A DNA stretch of 64,000 nucleotides from Prochlorococcus sp. AG-402-B19 (GTDB lineage Bacteria; Cyanobacteriota; Cyanobacteriia; PCC-6307; Cyanobiaceae), in assembly GCA_003279615.1 (NCBI GenBank), contig QCHM01000007.1, forward strand, positions 1 to 64,000, in the 5' to 3' direction. The position numbers were made by a program, and so were the translations under genes. Shown here in pieces: positions 49,888 through 57,583 of this stretch. Below the pieces are notes generated by a model. It was not told the origin of the DNA. It made no database searches and was given only the letters and a program-made list of their open reading frames with translations. The stretch's first letter is position 1, and the number at the start of each line of letters is the position of its first letter.

Positions 49888-49992
49888 ATGCAAAATTTTT
49901 TCGCCAAACTATCAAAATATTTTTATGGAATTGAAGTTGGTCAATTCTATGAAGAGCCCATAGGGGATGATTACTTCTATCCAGATTGGTAA
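49888..49992 (+). CDS. Small aromatic-rich peptide, 34 aa
   Basis: Reads MQNFFAKLSKYFYGIEVGQF and ends EEPIGDDYFYPDW. No membrane helix; rich in Tyr and Phe. Start lies just after the terminator. Unknown. Confidence 0.45.
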   Translation: MQNFFAKLSKYFYGIEVGQFYEEPIGDDYFYPDW

Positions 49993-50263
49993 ATAGACGT
50001 CAACTGTGTTTACCATCGTTCAATCAAAGATTTTTCATTACTACACAACTATTTAGAAAATAAGACAATTAATTGATTTTTGACTGATTATAACCACAGA
50101 CTATATTTTTTTAACTTGGTAAAGCTTTAAGCATAGCCTCTACTCCTATAATTCTTATCCTTAATTCGTTAAACGACTACTAGTTAATTTTACTTGAGTA
50201 AAAGCCGCGGTGTATAAATTTAACAAGCTCGATTAGAACATCTATATACCGATATGGAGGGTT

Positions 50264-50428
50264 ATGAAAATAAAAACTCCTTTGAACATAATCAAAAATG
50301 CATTAAATGATATTCGAACAATGCATGACTTCTCTTATACGGTTCCCAATGAAACTAGAGATGAGTTTTGGGAAAAAGAATGTAGTAATCATCCAACAGC
50401 ATCTACATGCAAAGTTTATGAGGGCTAA
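50264..50428 (+). CDS. CP12-like mini-protein, 54 aa
   Basis: C terminus RDEFWEKECSNHPTASTCKV and YEG: two Cys eight residues apart as in CP12, with the aromatic-acid tail conserved. A GGAGG at 50256-50260 supports the start. Third member with 10071 and 27137. Redox-dependent binding of a Calvin-cycle enzyme is the working idea. Confidence 0.7.
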   Translation: MKIKTPLNIIKNALNDIRTMHDFSYTVPNETRDEFWEKECSNHPTASTCKVYEG

Positions 50429-50489
50429 CAAAAATAAACTTTGTACGAGTTAATAGCTGTTCAACCAAGCAAGAATCATCATCTAAACA

Positions 50490-50512
50490 AAAAAAGCCCT
50501 GCCTAGCAGGGC
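50490..50512 (-). terminator. Rho-independent terminator of second DUF4278 gene
   Basis: GCCCTGC/GCAGGGC stem (50496-50502 with 50506-50512), three-base loop and a run of T on the minus strand. Confidence 0.85.
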
Positions 50513-50533
50513 CTTATAAAAAGAGTTAGCAAA

Positions 50534-50707
50534 CTAATGCTGATAGCGATGACCGCGATATGCCAATTGGGAATTTAGCTCAGACTTAGCATCGCTTCTG
50601 CATGTGTTGTAGTGATTACGCCTGTAAGTTAGCTCAACACAATCCTTTTGCGCTTTTTGTTCTTTGTGCTGGACATAGGATTGTCCACGATATAGAAGAG
50701 TTGTCAT
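50534..50707 (-). CDS. DUF4278 family protein, 57 aa
   Basis: Three YRG units: LLYRGQSY, LTYRRNHY, LAYRGHRY, in the same order as the 35399 protein. Contains two extra Cys (KDCVELTY, NTCRSD). Two adjacent ATG codons allow either 50705-50707 or 50708-50710. Leader at 50736-50789 and terminator at 50490 are shared features with the paralogue. Confidence 0.78.
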   Translation of the reverse strand: MTTLLYRGQSYVQHKEQKAQKDCVELTYRRNHYNTCRSDAKSELNSQLAYRGHRYQH

Positions 50708-50735
50708 CATCCATACTCCGAAAGTTGATTTAAGT

Positions 50736-50789
50736 CCCCGTTCCTTGGCTTAAATCGAGATGCGGCTCGCTATGAAACGAGTTGAACGT
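50736..50789 (-). promoter_or_regulatory. Conserved structured leader of second DUF4278 gene
   Basis: On the minus strand: ACGTTCA, hairpin CTCG/CGAG with 8-base loop, CTCGA, and GGAACGGGG, as in 35594-35643. The hairpin bases differ but the layout is kept, which suggests selection on structure. Confidence 0.55.
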
Positions 50790-50946
50790 TTTGGTAGCGG
50801 TTGCTACAAAAACTATTATGTTATGTATGGATGGCACGCGTAGTTCATCTCGATACAAAACCATCTAGTGGTATATACTCAAATTTCAAAATCTTTTTTT
50901 CTTAAATATCAACTTAAAAGAGAATTCTGCTAATTTTTTTTAAGCT

Positions 50947-51210
50947 TTAAGAGGTCTCCCATAAGGGTTTCTTAGAGACTTCCCATTCTGTTTCCACTGA
51001 TGACCTCCATAGGTCTCTTGCTTTTTCATAAGTCAGCTTCTCACTTTCATGTAATTGAACATGAGGAGTAATGCCGTGTAGGAATCTGAACCTGCAGCTA
51101 GCGTAGTAAACCCTTATGTATGTAGTTCCGTCTTCATCAGGGTGTTTATCTTTTAAAAACCTCATTGCCCAGACTCGATCTTTTTTCACAAGCCAACTTT
51201 CATTTTGCAT
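50947..51210 (-). CDS. Hypothetical protein, DUF1651-like, 87 aa
   Basis: Contains SWLVKKDRVWAMRFLKDKHP, RVYYASCRFRFLHG and ARDLWRSSVETEWEV. The Trp-rich, Arg-rich pattern and size resemble DUF1651 but the PLLK block is missing. Located two bases after the 51213 gene; likely an operon. Confidence 0.5.
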   Translation of the reverse strand: MQNESWLVKKDRVWAMRFLKDKHPDEDGTTYIRVYYASCRFRFLHGITPHVQLHESEKLTYEKARDLWRSSVETEWEVSKKPLWETS

Positions 51211-51212
51211 TT

Positions 51213-51428
51213 TCAGTAGGAGCTTGGATTATCTCTTTTATGCTGCCTAGCCTTTGAATGACAACTATCTGGTGACCAACGATTTTTAACGACCTCAAGG
51301 AAATCACATATGAATTCATCTGGACAATCAAGTTCATCCTGCAATTCAGCTAACTCATCAATAAAAAATTCGAATGTTCTACTTATTAAACCTGACTTTT
51401 GCTTTTGGGACGGAATCCATTTGGCCAT
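51213..51428 (-). CDS. CPxxFI-family protein, 71 aa
   Basis: I chose ATG 51426-51428 (MAKWIPSQKQK) to match the 20089 paralogue (MAKEWEQKEEH). Core RTFEFFIDELAELQDELDCP and DEFICDFLEVVKNRW. The two-base gap to 50947 suggests coupling. Function unknown. Confidence 0.68.
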   Translation of the reverse strand: MAKWIPSQKQKSGLISRTFEFFIDELAELQDELDCPDEFICDFLEVVKNRWSPDSCHSKARQHKRDNPSSY

Positions 51429-51459
51429 AACTAGAAACAATAATTAGCTAAAACAATAA

Positions 51460-51570
51460 TTAAACTATTACGGCAGAACCTATTTGGTAAACGCCTGCTA
51501 TTAAAAGCAAAACAGGAAGGTTTATTAAAACTAAAAGCTTAGCGGCAGTAATTTGATTAATTGCTGTCAT
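51460..51570 (-). CDS. Small membrane peptide, 36 aa
   Basis: Reads MTAINQITAAKLLVLINLPV and ends LLLIAGVYQIGSAVIV. One helix. Upstream of the 51213 gene on the same strand. Confidence 0.45.
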   Translation of the reverse strand: MTAINQITAAKLLVLINLPVLLLIAGVYQIGSAVIV

Positions 51571-51740
51571 TGCTAAAATGTCTTTAAATTTTAATCAATT
51601 ATGGGGAATATAACTAGGAATAATCTATCCCCAAGGTCGGTTCATGTAGGGCTAACCAGTTCGGGTACAAAAGAGGAAATCCCTCCAAAAACGTGAATTA
51701 ATTCTGGATAGAGTAGGACATTGACATTAGTAGAAGATCT

Positions 51741-51947
51741 ATGAAACGCAATTTATTATTTTTGTCATCGGCTATGTTTTTGACAGCTATGAATGCACAA
51801 GCCGAAAGTTTTTGGTTGATCCTTCAAAACAGTACTTACGGAATAGAAAAAATAGAAATGAAAAACATGTCTCAATGCAAGGAACAAGGCAAGCAGTACA
51901 CAAAAAGTTCGGGTATTCCTCGTTACTTGTGCTTAATAGGCAAATAA
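51741..51947 (+). CDS. Secreted small protein, 68 aa
   Basis: Signal peptide MKRNLLFLSSAMFLTAMNAQ then AES; mature part SFWLILQNSTYGIEKIEMKN with two Cys (SQCKEQG, YLCLIGK) likely forming a disulfide. Beta-sheet pattern. Monocistronic. Confidence 0.65.
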   Translation: MKRNLLFLSSAMFLTAMNAQAESFWLILQNSTYGIEKIEMKNMSQCKEQGKQYTKSSGIPRYLCLIGK

Positions 51948-52030
51948 AAAAGTATCAAACAAAATACCTTATTGGTACAACTGGATAGTTAACTTGCTGA
52001 CTTTTGATTGGTAGACGAATTGAAGGTGAT

Positions 52031-52243
52031 TTAACAACAATCACAACCTTTGTCTCCAATTATTGCATTTTCTTCAAAAGTATCAGCAATATCTCGAAGC
52101 ATTAGTGCGATAAATGCAGGAGGACATTGGAGTTCACTAGCATACTTAGCGTATTGCTGAGCAGTTCCCTGCATTGCTGGAATAATGATGTTATCGATTT
52201 GATCTTCAGTGGGTGACCACTTCGTTTCACATTTTTCAGTCAT
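52031..52243 (-). CDS. CPxxFI-family protein with CDCC end, 70 aa
   Basis: Core TKWSPTEDQIDNIIIPAMQG, SELQCPPAFIALMLRDIADT, ending in GDKGCDCC. The paralogue at 19925 shares W-x-P-T and the last helix. The extra Cys-Asp-Cys-Cys tail may bind metal. Function unknown. Confidence 0.65.
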   Translation of the reverse strand: MTEKCETKWSPTEDQIDNIIIPAMQGTAQQYAKYASELQCPPAFIALMLRDIADTFEENAIIGDKGCDCC

Positions 52244-52332
52244 AGTTTACAGTCACCTAACAACAAAAATATAAATGTGTTTTGCATGGAGTCAATATTG
52301 CAAATCCATTTACCACTTGCTTAAGCATTTGA

Positions 52333-52518
52333 TCAAACGACACCCAATTTCATTCCACTTTTCACCTTCGCAAGAATCTTATCGTCTAAATCATTGTCTG
52401 TTTGAAGAACTAGCCACTCAATTGCACTGATAATAAAAGCTTTCATTTGCTTCTTGAAAAATTTTTTCAACATCAAAAAGAGTACTGGCTTTAGTATTAA
52501 AAAAAGGAAACTAACCAT
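52333..52518 (-). CDS. Membrane protein, 61 aa
   Basis: N-terminal helix MVSFLFLILKPVLFLMLKKF and an amphipathic tail with DLDDKILAKVKSGMKLG. Basic face. Unknown; start could be at residue 16. Confidence 0.5.
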   Translation of the reverse strand: MVSFLFLILKPVLFLMLKKFFKKQMKAFIISAIEWLVLQTDNDLDDKILAKVKSGMKLGVV

Positions 52519-52566
52519 TACATTCCAATTTATTCAATATGGTTTTACCTCATATTCCCAAATATT

Positions 52567-52608
52567 GGTGTAACCACCCCAAAAATCTTCGCATTGCACT
52601 ACAACATC
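52567..52608 (+). promoter_or_regulatory. Conserved upstream element of MxTPYH gene, copy 2
   Basis: Hairpin GGTG/CACC then the 28-base block matching 46514-46541 with one mismatch. It ends 46 bases before the start codon at 52655. Confidence 0.6.
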
Positions 52609-52654
52609 GACTTAGTTCGTTGGTTAGATTCATCAGGAGTTTTATTTTTTTAGC

Positions 52655-52747
52655 ATGCTCACTCCATATCACATAATTTTATTCGGAATACTTTTAGTAG
52701 TTAGTTCTGCTTCAATTTTTCAAATGTCCACTGCAGAGCAAAGCTGA
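52655..52747 (+). CDS. MxTPYH family small membrane protein, 30 aa
   Basis: Reads MLTPYHIILFGILLVVSSAS and ends IFQMSTAEQS. Paralogue of 46584 without the basic tail. Its stop overlaps the next start (TGATG), so coupled. Confidence 0.65.
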   Translation: MLTPYHIILFGILLVVSSASIFQMSTAEQS

Positions 52748-52836
52748 TGACATCATTTTTTATAATTGCAATGGCTGGTTATTTCTATTTGATGGCCTGC
52801 TTATGGAGAGATTTAAGAAGAACCAAAACAAGTTGA
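52747..52836 (+). CDS. Small membrane peptide, 29 aa
   Basis: ATG 52747-52749 overlaps the preceding TGA. Reads MTSFFIIAMAGYFYLMACLW and ends RDLRRTKTS. One helix with a basic tail; unknown. Confidence 0.5.
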   Translation: MTSFFIIAMAGYFYLMACLWRDLRRTKTS

Positions 52837-52868
52837 AATTCACTTAATATTTTAATTTTTAAAATTGC

Positions 52869-53075
52869 TTGTTAACTTCAAAGAAGACTCAAACAAATCT
52901 TCTTTATTATCTAGCAAAAAGAATGCAAAGCCTTACAAGATTTTCAGTAATTGGTATACCCGCAACCATTGGAATAGGAATTGCCTGGGTCGGTAATCGA
53001 ATTATTAAAAATGAAAAAGGTCTCAAAGATCGTGAATTAGAACTTAAGCTTCAACTAAACAATAAATTTCATTGA
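52869..53075 (+). CDS. Small membrane protein, 68 aa
   Basis: TTG 52869 start or ATG 52923. One helix (SVIGIPATIGIGIAWVGNRI) with a charged tail ending LKLQLNNKFH. It overlaps the beginning of the HAD gene region if the TTG 53072 start is used. Unknown family. Confidence 0.5.
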   Translation: MLTSKKTQTNLLYYLAKRMQSLTRFSVIGIPATIGIGIAWVGNRIIKNEKGLKDRELELKLQLNNKFH

Positions 53076-53101
53076 ACATATTTAATCATAAGAAAAACTC
53101 A

Positions 53102-53902
53102 ATGATGAATAATATTGGCCTAATTTTATTTGATATAGATGGGGTTATTCGTGACGTAACAAACAGCTATCGATTGGCTATCCAAGAAACTGTAAATTTT
53201 TTTAGTGGGTGGAGACCCTCGATAGAAGATATTGATTCTATAAAAAGTGAAGGCTGTTGGAACAATGATTGGGATTTGAGCCTAGAAATGATTAATAGAC
53301 ATGTACAAACAAACAATCTTTCTTTTTCAGCTCCGTCTAGAAGAATATTAATTGAATGCTTTGAAAACTTTTATTTTGGTGGAGATCCAAACCATGACTC
53401 TAGTGAATGGTCAGGTTTTATTAAAGATGAAACTTTATTAGTCAAACAAACACTTTTTAAGGAATTAACTCAGCGAAGAATTGGTTGGGGTTTCGTAAGT
53501 GGAGCTGAATTACCATCAGCGAAATTCGTCTTAGAGCAGAGGCTTGGCTTAGCCTATGCTCCCCTGATTGCAATGGGTGAAGCGCCTGAAAAACCTGATC
53601 CAACAGGTTTTATTTCACTATCTTCTAGACTTTCAAAAAATCCTTTAGGCCTTTCCAACCCTCCAATTGCATATATTGGAGATACTGTTGCAGATGTTAA
53701 AACAGTAATAAATGCTCGAATTAAGATCCCTGATCAGAAATTTATCAGTATCGCTATTGCTCCCCCACATTTACATGTAGATTCAAGTCGAGAGAAACGT
53801 CTAAGTTATGAGGCAGAGTTGAGAAAAGCAGGTGCAGACCTGATTATTAAATCGATGGACAATTTAAAAAATGAAATTCTAAATTTGTTTATAAACCAAT
53901 AG
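53102..53902 (+). CDS. HAD superfamily phosphatase-like protein (TIGR01548 type)
   Basis: Aspartate-nucleophile hydrolase. Motif I LILFDIDGVIRDVTNSYRLA (Asp nucleophile in DxD), motif II-like GFVSGAELPS, motif III MGEAPEKPDPTG and motif IV YIGDTVADVKTVIN. The DIDGV-RDVTNSYR start is the marker of this cyanobacterial subfamily. 266 aa from ATG 53102; a TTG start at 53072 would add ten residues and overlap the preceding gene. Substrate unknown. Confidence 0.82.
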   Translation: MMNNIGLILFDIDGVIRDVTNSYRLAIQETVNFFSGWRPSIEDIDSIKSEGCWNNDWDLSLEMINRHVQTNNLSFSAPSRRILIECFENFYFGGDPNHDSSEWSGFIKDETLLVKQTLFKELTQRRIGWGFVSGAELPSAKFVLEQRLGLAYAPLIAMGEAPEKPDPTGFISLSSRLSKNPLGLSNPPIAYIGDTVADVKTVINARIKIPDQKFISIAIAPPHLHVDSSREKRLSYEAELRKAGADLIIKSMDNLKNEILNLFINQ

Positions 53903-54049
53903 CTAGTTCGATAATCTAATTTTTATTTCTCATAATTATTCAGTTGAACAATAAAAAACCACATAAAATAATTTTGTTAGAGAGGTGCTAAAAACAATTA
54001 GTAAATTATGAACAATTAACCATCTTTAGCACGTAACTGCAAAACGAAA

Positions 54050-54334
54050 TCAAGCTGAAACTGCTTCAGCATTAATTACATCATCGTCAGACATGTTTAC
54101 TTCATCATCATTTGATTTCTTATTTTGAAGAATGTAGTAAGCAGCTCCACCAGCAACTGTTGATGAGACAATTAATCCAGAAATAAGTGTAAGTGCAACG
54201 AGTCCGCCTATCAGTCCACCTTTCAAACGAAGAAGGTTTGATTTAATTAAAAGAAGTAAAAGTAATGATGAAGTTGCTTTTAATGAAGCGATTCTTAAAG
54301 CTGTTAAAGGCCAAAATGGATTAAAGAAAAACAT
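54050..54334 (-). CDS. Membrane protein with acidic tail, 94 aa
   Basis: Two hydrophobic segments (SSLLLLLLIKSNLL and GGLIGGLVALTLISGLIVSS) with glycine-rich packing, then an acidic cytosolic-like tail with NDDEVNMSDDDVINAEAVSA. Unknown family. Confidence 0.6.
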   Translation of the reverse strand: MFFFNPFWPLTALRIASLKATSSLLLLLLIKSNLLRLKGGLIGGLVALTLISGLIVSSTVAGGAAYYILQNKKSNDDEVNMSDDDVINAEAVSA

Positions 54335-54390
54335 TTTAAAATTTCTTTCTTCAAATGTAGAGGCTTTTTTGACTTATTGAGGAAAAAAAA

Positions 54391-54573
54391 CTAGAAAATG
54401 GAGAAATTGCTTGTAGTTCCTTTAGGTGTAACAAAGTCTTGTACAACTTCTTCGCTCATACATTCAGTTGGATAGGAGATCACATTCTTTGCTGTGAATC
54501 CTGCACCAATGGCAACCACACCAATCACAAAAATCCATTTAGATCTTTCACTTGAAATAAGTCTGTTAATCAT
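54391..54573 (-). CDS. Single-helix membrane protein, 60 aa
   Basis: Basic N terminus (MINRLISSERSKW) followed by a helix (IFVIGVVAIGAGFTA) and a polar tail with a Cys (PTECMSEEVVQD). Unknown. Confidence 0.55.
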   Translation of the reverse strand: MINRLISSERSKWIFVIGVVAIGAGFTAKNVISYPTECMSEEVVQDFVTPKGTTSNFSIF

Positions 54574-54770
54574 TTACGAAAAATCATTGATTTATATTCT
54601 GTCAAATAGTCTGAGAATTGGGTCAAAAAGTATTGATCGAGAGTTTTATCAGCATTTTGAGAAGTCATTACCCAATAAATAAAAGCCCCCAATACAGAGA
54701 AGAGTTAATATTTTCGACCAAAAGTTTTCTGGATAATTCGAATCGGAGTTGAATTGATTTTCTTTTCTCA

Positions 54771-54983
54771 TTACTTCCAACGTATACGTTCTGGATGATC
54801 TTTTTCAATTTTCCTAAGTAGCAAAACCAAACCCGCAAGACTCAATGGTCCAATGACAAGTGCAACTTGCATAAAGGTTTTTATTAAAGGATCTAAAACC
54901 GCAAAAAAATTCATTTTCTCAACAACTGTCGCCACCATTACAACCAATAATCTTGAAAGTGAGTCTGGAGGAATTAAGAACAT
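54771..54983 (-). CDS. Membrane protein, 70 aa
   Basis: Two hydrophobic segments (LLVVMVATVVEKMNFF and FMQVALVIGPLSLAGLVLLL) and a basic end KIEKDHPERIRWK. Start may be the internal Met at residue 24. Unknown. Confidence 0.55.
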   Translation of the reverse strand: MFLIPPDSLSRLLVVMVATVVEKMNFFAVLDPLIKTFMQVALVIGPLSLAGLVLLLRKIEKDHPERIRWK

Positions 54984-55060
54984 ATCTTCTTACTGATTTA
55001 CTTGTTGCTTTTATCTTAGTATTAGCTTGAATTTAGAAATACATTTTAATTATTTTTGGA

Positions 55061-55165
55061 ATGTGCGGTCAACGTCCAAATATTCGCCTAGTCCGTCCTC
55101 GGGTTTCCTCTGTTAAACAACTAACCCGGTTTCAATCATTGGTAAGTTTCTTTAAAAAATATTAG
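55061..55165 (+). CDS. Small basic peptide, 34 aa
   Basis: Reads MCGQRPNIRLVRPRVSSVKQ and ends LTRFQSLVSFFKKY. Strongly basic, soluble, with a Cys at position 2. Clean ATG. Could bind RNA or DNA; unknown. Confidence 0.5.
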   Translation: MCGQRPNIRLVRPRVSSVKQLTRFQSLVSFFKKY

Positions 55166-55227
55166 TTCTTGTATTAGGAAGATTTCAATAAAGTTGCTAA
55201 TTTCGTATTAGCTCCAAATTAACTTAA

Positions 55228-55824
55228 TTGACCTTCAGATCATTATTGTTATTAGCACATCTACAAGCATTTCTCATCCCTATCCTTATTGGAATTAAGT
55301 CCATAAACAGATTCAAGAATATTAGATTTCCTCTGCTACCACCTTTTGCCTTTATCTCACTAGGACTTGCTTCAATGTTTGAGATGTTCGATCATACGAC
55401 TACGGATTGGATATATGTAGATCACTCATCAATATATAATTGGCTGTTTTATTCATTTCTTTCTATTGGATTATCGTTCCTTACAATTTCAGTAGCTAAA
55501 AACAAGTCGATCATAACTAGCAATATTTTGTTAATAATTGCCGCGGTTTTTTCTTATTGGTTACTAGACAAGTCAACAACTCTTTTAATTCAAGTATTAA
55601 TAAGTATTCTACTTATATCGCAATGGTGGAAACGATTTAAAGATTGGGTCTTCTTTATTTATCCCATCATGGGAGTATTCTTTACTACATTCTTTGGGAT
55701 TCTACTTTCAAGTTCAGGCGAACAAATATGGCATGTATTTATAGGTCCATCTGGAACGATAAGTGTCTTAGCTTTTTACTCAGTTTTAAAGAGATCAAGA
55801 AAAAAAGAAATCATTTCTGCTTAA
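55228..55824 (+). CDS. Multi-pass membrane protein, 198 aa
   Basis: TTG start. About six helices: LLLLAHLQAFLIPILIGI, PFAFISLGLASMFEM, WLFYSFLSIGLSFLTISV and four further C-terminal segments. Short polar loops, no clear family; conserved-looking positions include FEMFDHTTTDW and PSGT near the end. Confidence 0.65.
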   Translation: MTFRSLLLLAHLQAFLIPILIGIKSINRFKNIRFPLLPPFAFISLGLASMFEMFDHTTTDWIYVDHSSIYNWLFYSFLSIGLSFLTISVAKNKSIITSNILLIIAAVFSYWLLDKSTTLLIQVLISILLISQWWKRFKDWVFFIYPIMGVFFTTFFGILLSSSGEQIWHVFIGPSGTISVLAFYSVLKRSRKKEIISA

Positions 55825-55934
55825 TAAGATATTGATCAACTTCAAGATCGCTATGATTTTTCAAAATTACATTTGCAGTTATCATCTTAGGTAAGATGAT
55901 TCATCCAATTACGTTGATTAATGTTTAAAAGCTA

Positions 55935-56099
55935 ATGAGTCTGAGTTCTCATAGACAACACAAAATTTATATTGCTGCAACGATGGGGTATGGACTTGGT
56001 TCTGAAGATCCAGAAGAATTAGCGCTTTATGAGATGATCAAAAAAGAAATAGAAAAAGACTCCAAAAACAGAAATATGGGCATTAAAAGAACTGATTAG
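55935..56099 (+). CDS. Small helical protein, 54 aa
   Basis: MSLSSHRQHKIYIAATMGYG then LGSEDPEELALYEMIKKEIE; soluble, charged. 63 bases before the tRNA gene. No family recognised. Confidence 0.55.
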   Translation: MSLSSHRQHKIYIAATMGYGLGSEDPEELALYEMIKKEIEKDSKNRNMGIKRTD

Positions 56100-56162
56100 A
56101 CTCTCATTTCAGAAAGTGTCTAAAGATAGGGTAGGCATTTAACTTCGCTAGCTTAAAGATCT

Positions 56163-56234
56163 GCGGGTGTAGTTCAGTGGTAGAACGTCAGCTTCCCAAG
56201 CTGAATGTCGCCAGTTCGAGTCTGGTCATCCGCT
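56163..56234 (+). tRNA. tRNA-Gly (anticodon CCC)
   Basis: 72-base gene with acceptor arm GCGGGTG/CATCCGC (one G-T pair), D arm GTTCAGTGGTAGAAC, anticodon arm TCAGC-TTCCCAA-GCTGA giving anticodon CCC (reads GGG), and T arm CCAGTTCGAGTCTGG. The 3-prime CCA is not encoded. This is the only tRNA in the window; nothing mobile is obvious at either side. Confidence 0.95.
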
Positions 56235-56341
56235 TGAAAAAAAATCGAAACTAAATTCTAATTGTGTGGTCTAACTCACAACAGCAAGTTCAGTCCACAG
56301 AAAACAATAGATATCGACATAATTTGATTTTAGAGATTTAC

Positions 56342-56686
56342 ATGGATACCCCCTCTAAGGAACAAATTCTTGCTGCATCCAGTGGATGGGTAGCGACAAC
56401 ATTAAATTTCTTTCCTGGCCTAGGTGCTGGATACCTTTACCAACGTCGCTGGATTCCTTACTTTGTAACTGGAGGAGCAGCTACAGCTTGGTTCGTTCTA
56501 GGGGCCATCTTAAATGGTGATACAGAGCCAACAAAAGCCGAACAATTAATTGGAATAGGAGGCTTATTTTTGATATCAATCACAACAATGGTTGAATCTA
56601 AAATTGCTCATAAGAAAGCAAGATTAGTCGTAGAAGAACAGATTCAGGCAAAGACTCCAAAGAAAAAAGGAGGTCTTTTTAGATAA
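56342..56686 (+). CDS. Membrane protein with GYLYQRRW motif, 114 aa
   Basis: The start at ATG 56342 (MDTPSKEQILAASSGW) is preferred; an upstream extension to 56264 has no support. Helices FFPGLGAGYLYQ plus YFVTGGAATAWFVLGAIL and LIGIGGLFLISITTM follow, then a basic tail. The motif PGLGxGYLYxRRW is seen in small TM2-like cyanobacterial proteins. Function unknown. Confidence 0.68.
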   Translation: MDTPSKEQILAASSGWVATTLNFFPGLGAGYLYQRRWIPYFVTGGAATAWFVLGAILNGDTEPTKAEQLIGIGGLFLISITTMVESKIAHKKARLVVEEQIQAKTPKKKGGLFR

Positions 56687-56827
56687 TCAGTCATTTAGAA
56701 AATTAATAGTGATGACAGTAAAAAATCATAATTCTGTTAGGAGAGGTTGAAGATATGATTAATGAGACAGAATTTTATATAAAAATATGCAATCCTCTTT
56801 TTGGCTAATAATCATCTAATCAAATAA

Positions 56828-57112
56828 GTGGCTCTAGAAACAACTGTATTCAGCTTTAAGATTTCTGTTCCGTTTGAACAATGGGCAGCGGTATATGACA
56901 GTGAAGAAAACAAACAACTTATGAAAGAAGAAAAAATTGTTTGTCTTTATAGAGGGATAAATAAAGAGGATCCAAGTAGTGCCGTTGTTATAGAGCAGGC
57001 TGAAGAAGGTAAATCAATCGCAATGTTTTCTAATCCTGAAGTAAGACCATTAATTGAGGAAGCTGGACACATTTATGATTCAACCGTCATCACTAGTTAC
57101 TTACGAAGTTAA
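56828..57112 (+). CDS. DUF3764 family protein, 94 aa
   Basis: GTG start. ETTVFSFKISVPFEQWAAVY, EEKIVCLYRGINKEDPSS and VVIEQAEEGKSIAM match the 17844 paralogue and the family, with a C-terminal segment HIYDSTVITSYLRS. Alpha-beta barrel fold. Followed after seven bases by the lipoprotein gene, so likely an operon. Confidence 0.78.
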   Translation: MALETTVFSFKISVPFEQWAAVYDSEENKQLMKEEKIVCLYRGINKEDPSSAVVIEQAEEGKSIAMFSNPEVRPLIEEAGHIYDSTVITSYLRS

Positions 57113-57119
57113 TTAAAAG

Positions 57120-57371
57120 ATGAAACACTTTCTTTCTCTTGTTGTATTTGCTGTATTTATAAGTGGCTGTACAAAGAACACTTCTCGAGTCAGTTCCTTA
57201 AAACCAAATCTAATCTCTGAAACACAAAGACAAAGAAATCTTTGCCTTGATTGGTATGCTTACAGAATTGAAACTGCCAAAGCAATTTCAGACCTCAATC
57301 TCAAAACAAAAAAAGAGTCGGATTTAATGGTTTATTGTGAGTTCTTTAAAAATGTAGCTGACACGAATTAA
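57120..57371 (+). CDS. Lipoprotein, 83 aa
   Basis: Signal peptide with lipobox LVVFAVFISGC, cleavage before Cys17 to be lipid-modified. The mature part has LCLDWYAYRIETAKAISDLN and a further Cys (VYCEFF). Membrane-anchored in the periplasm. Unknown function. Confidence 0.72.
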   Translation: MKHFLSLVVFAVFISGCTKNTSRVSSLKPNLISETQRQRNLCLDWYAYRIETAKAISDLNLKTKKESDLMVYCEFFKNVADTN

Positions 57372-57583
57372 CTTTTTACATGGAATTGAATTAGCCCTGT
57401 AGTTTTATGTCTTGAAACTTTCCCAACAATACAACTGAATCAAAAATATTTGACTCTCCATTATTTAGACTTATCGGCTAGTACAAAACAGATTTTAAGA
57501 ACATTAAAGCTTCGAATCTATGCTAGAAATATAAAAGAAAGAATCATCAAATTAAAGACTTAACCAACTACAAAAAAATCTAA

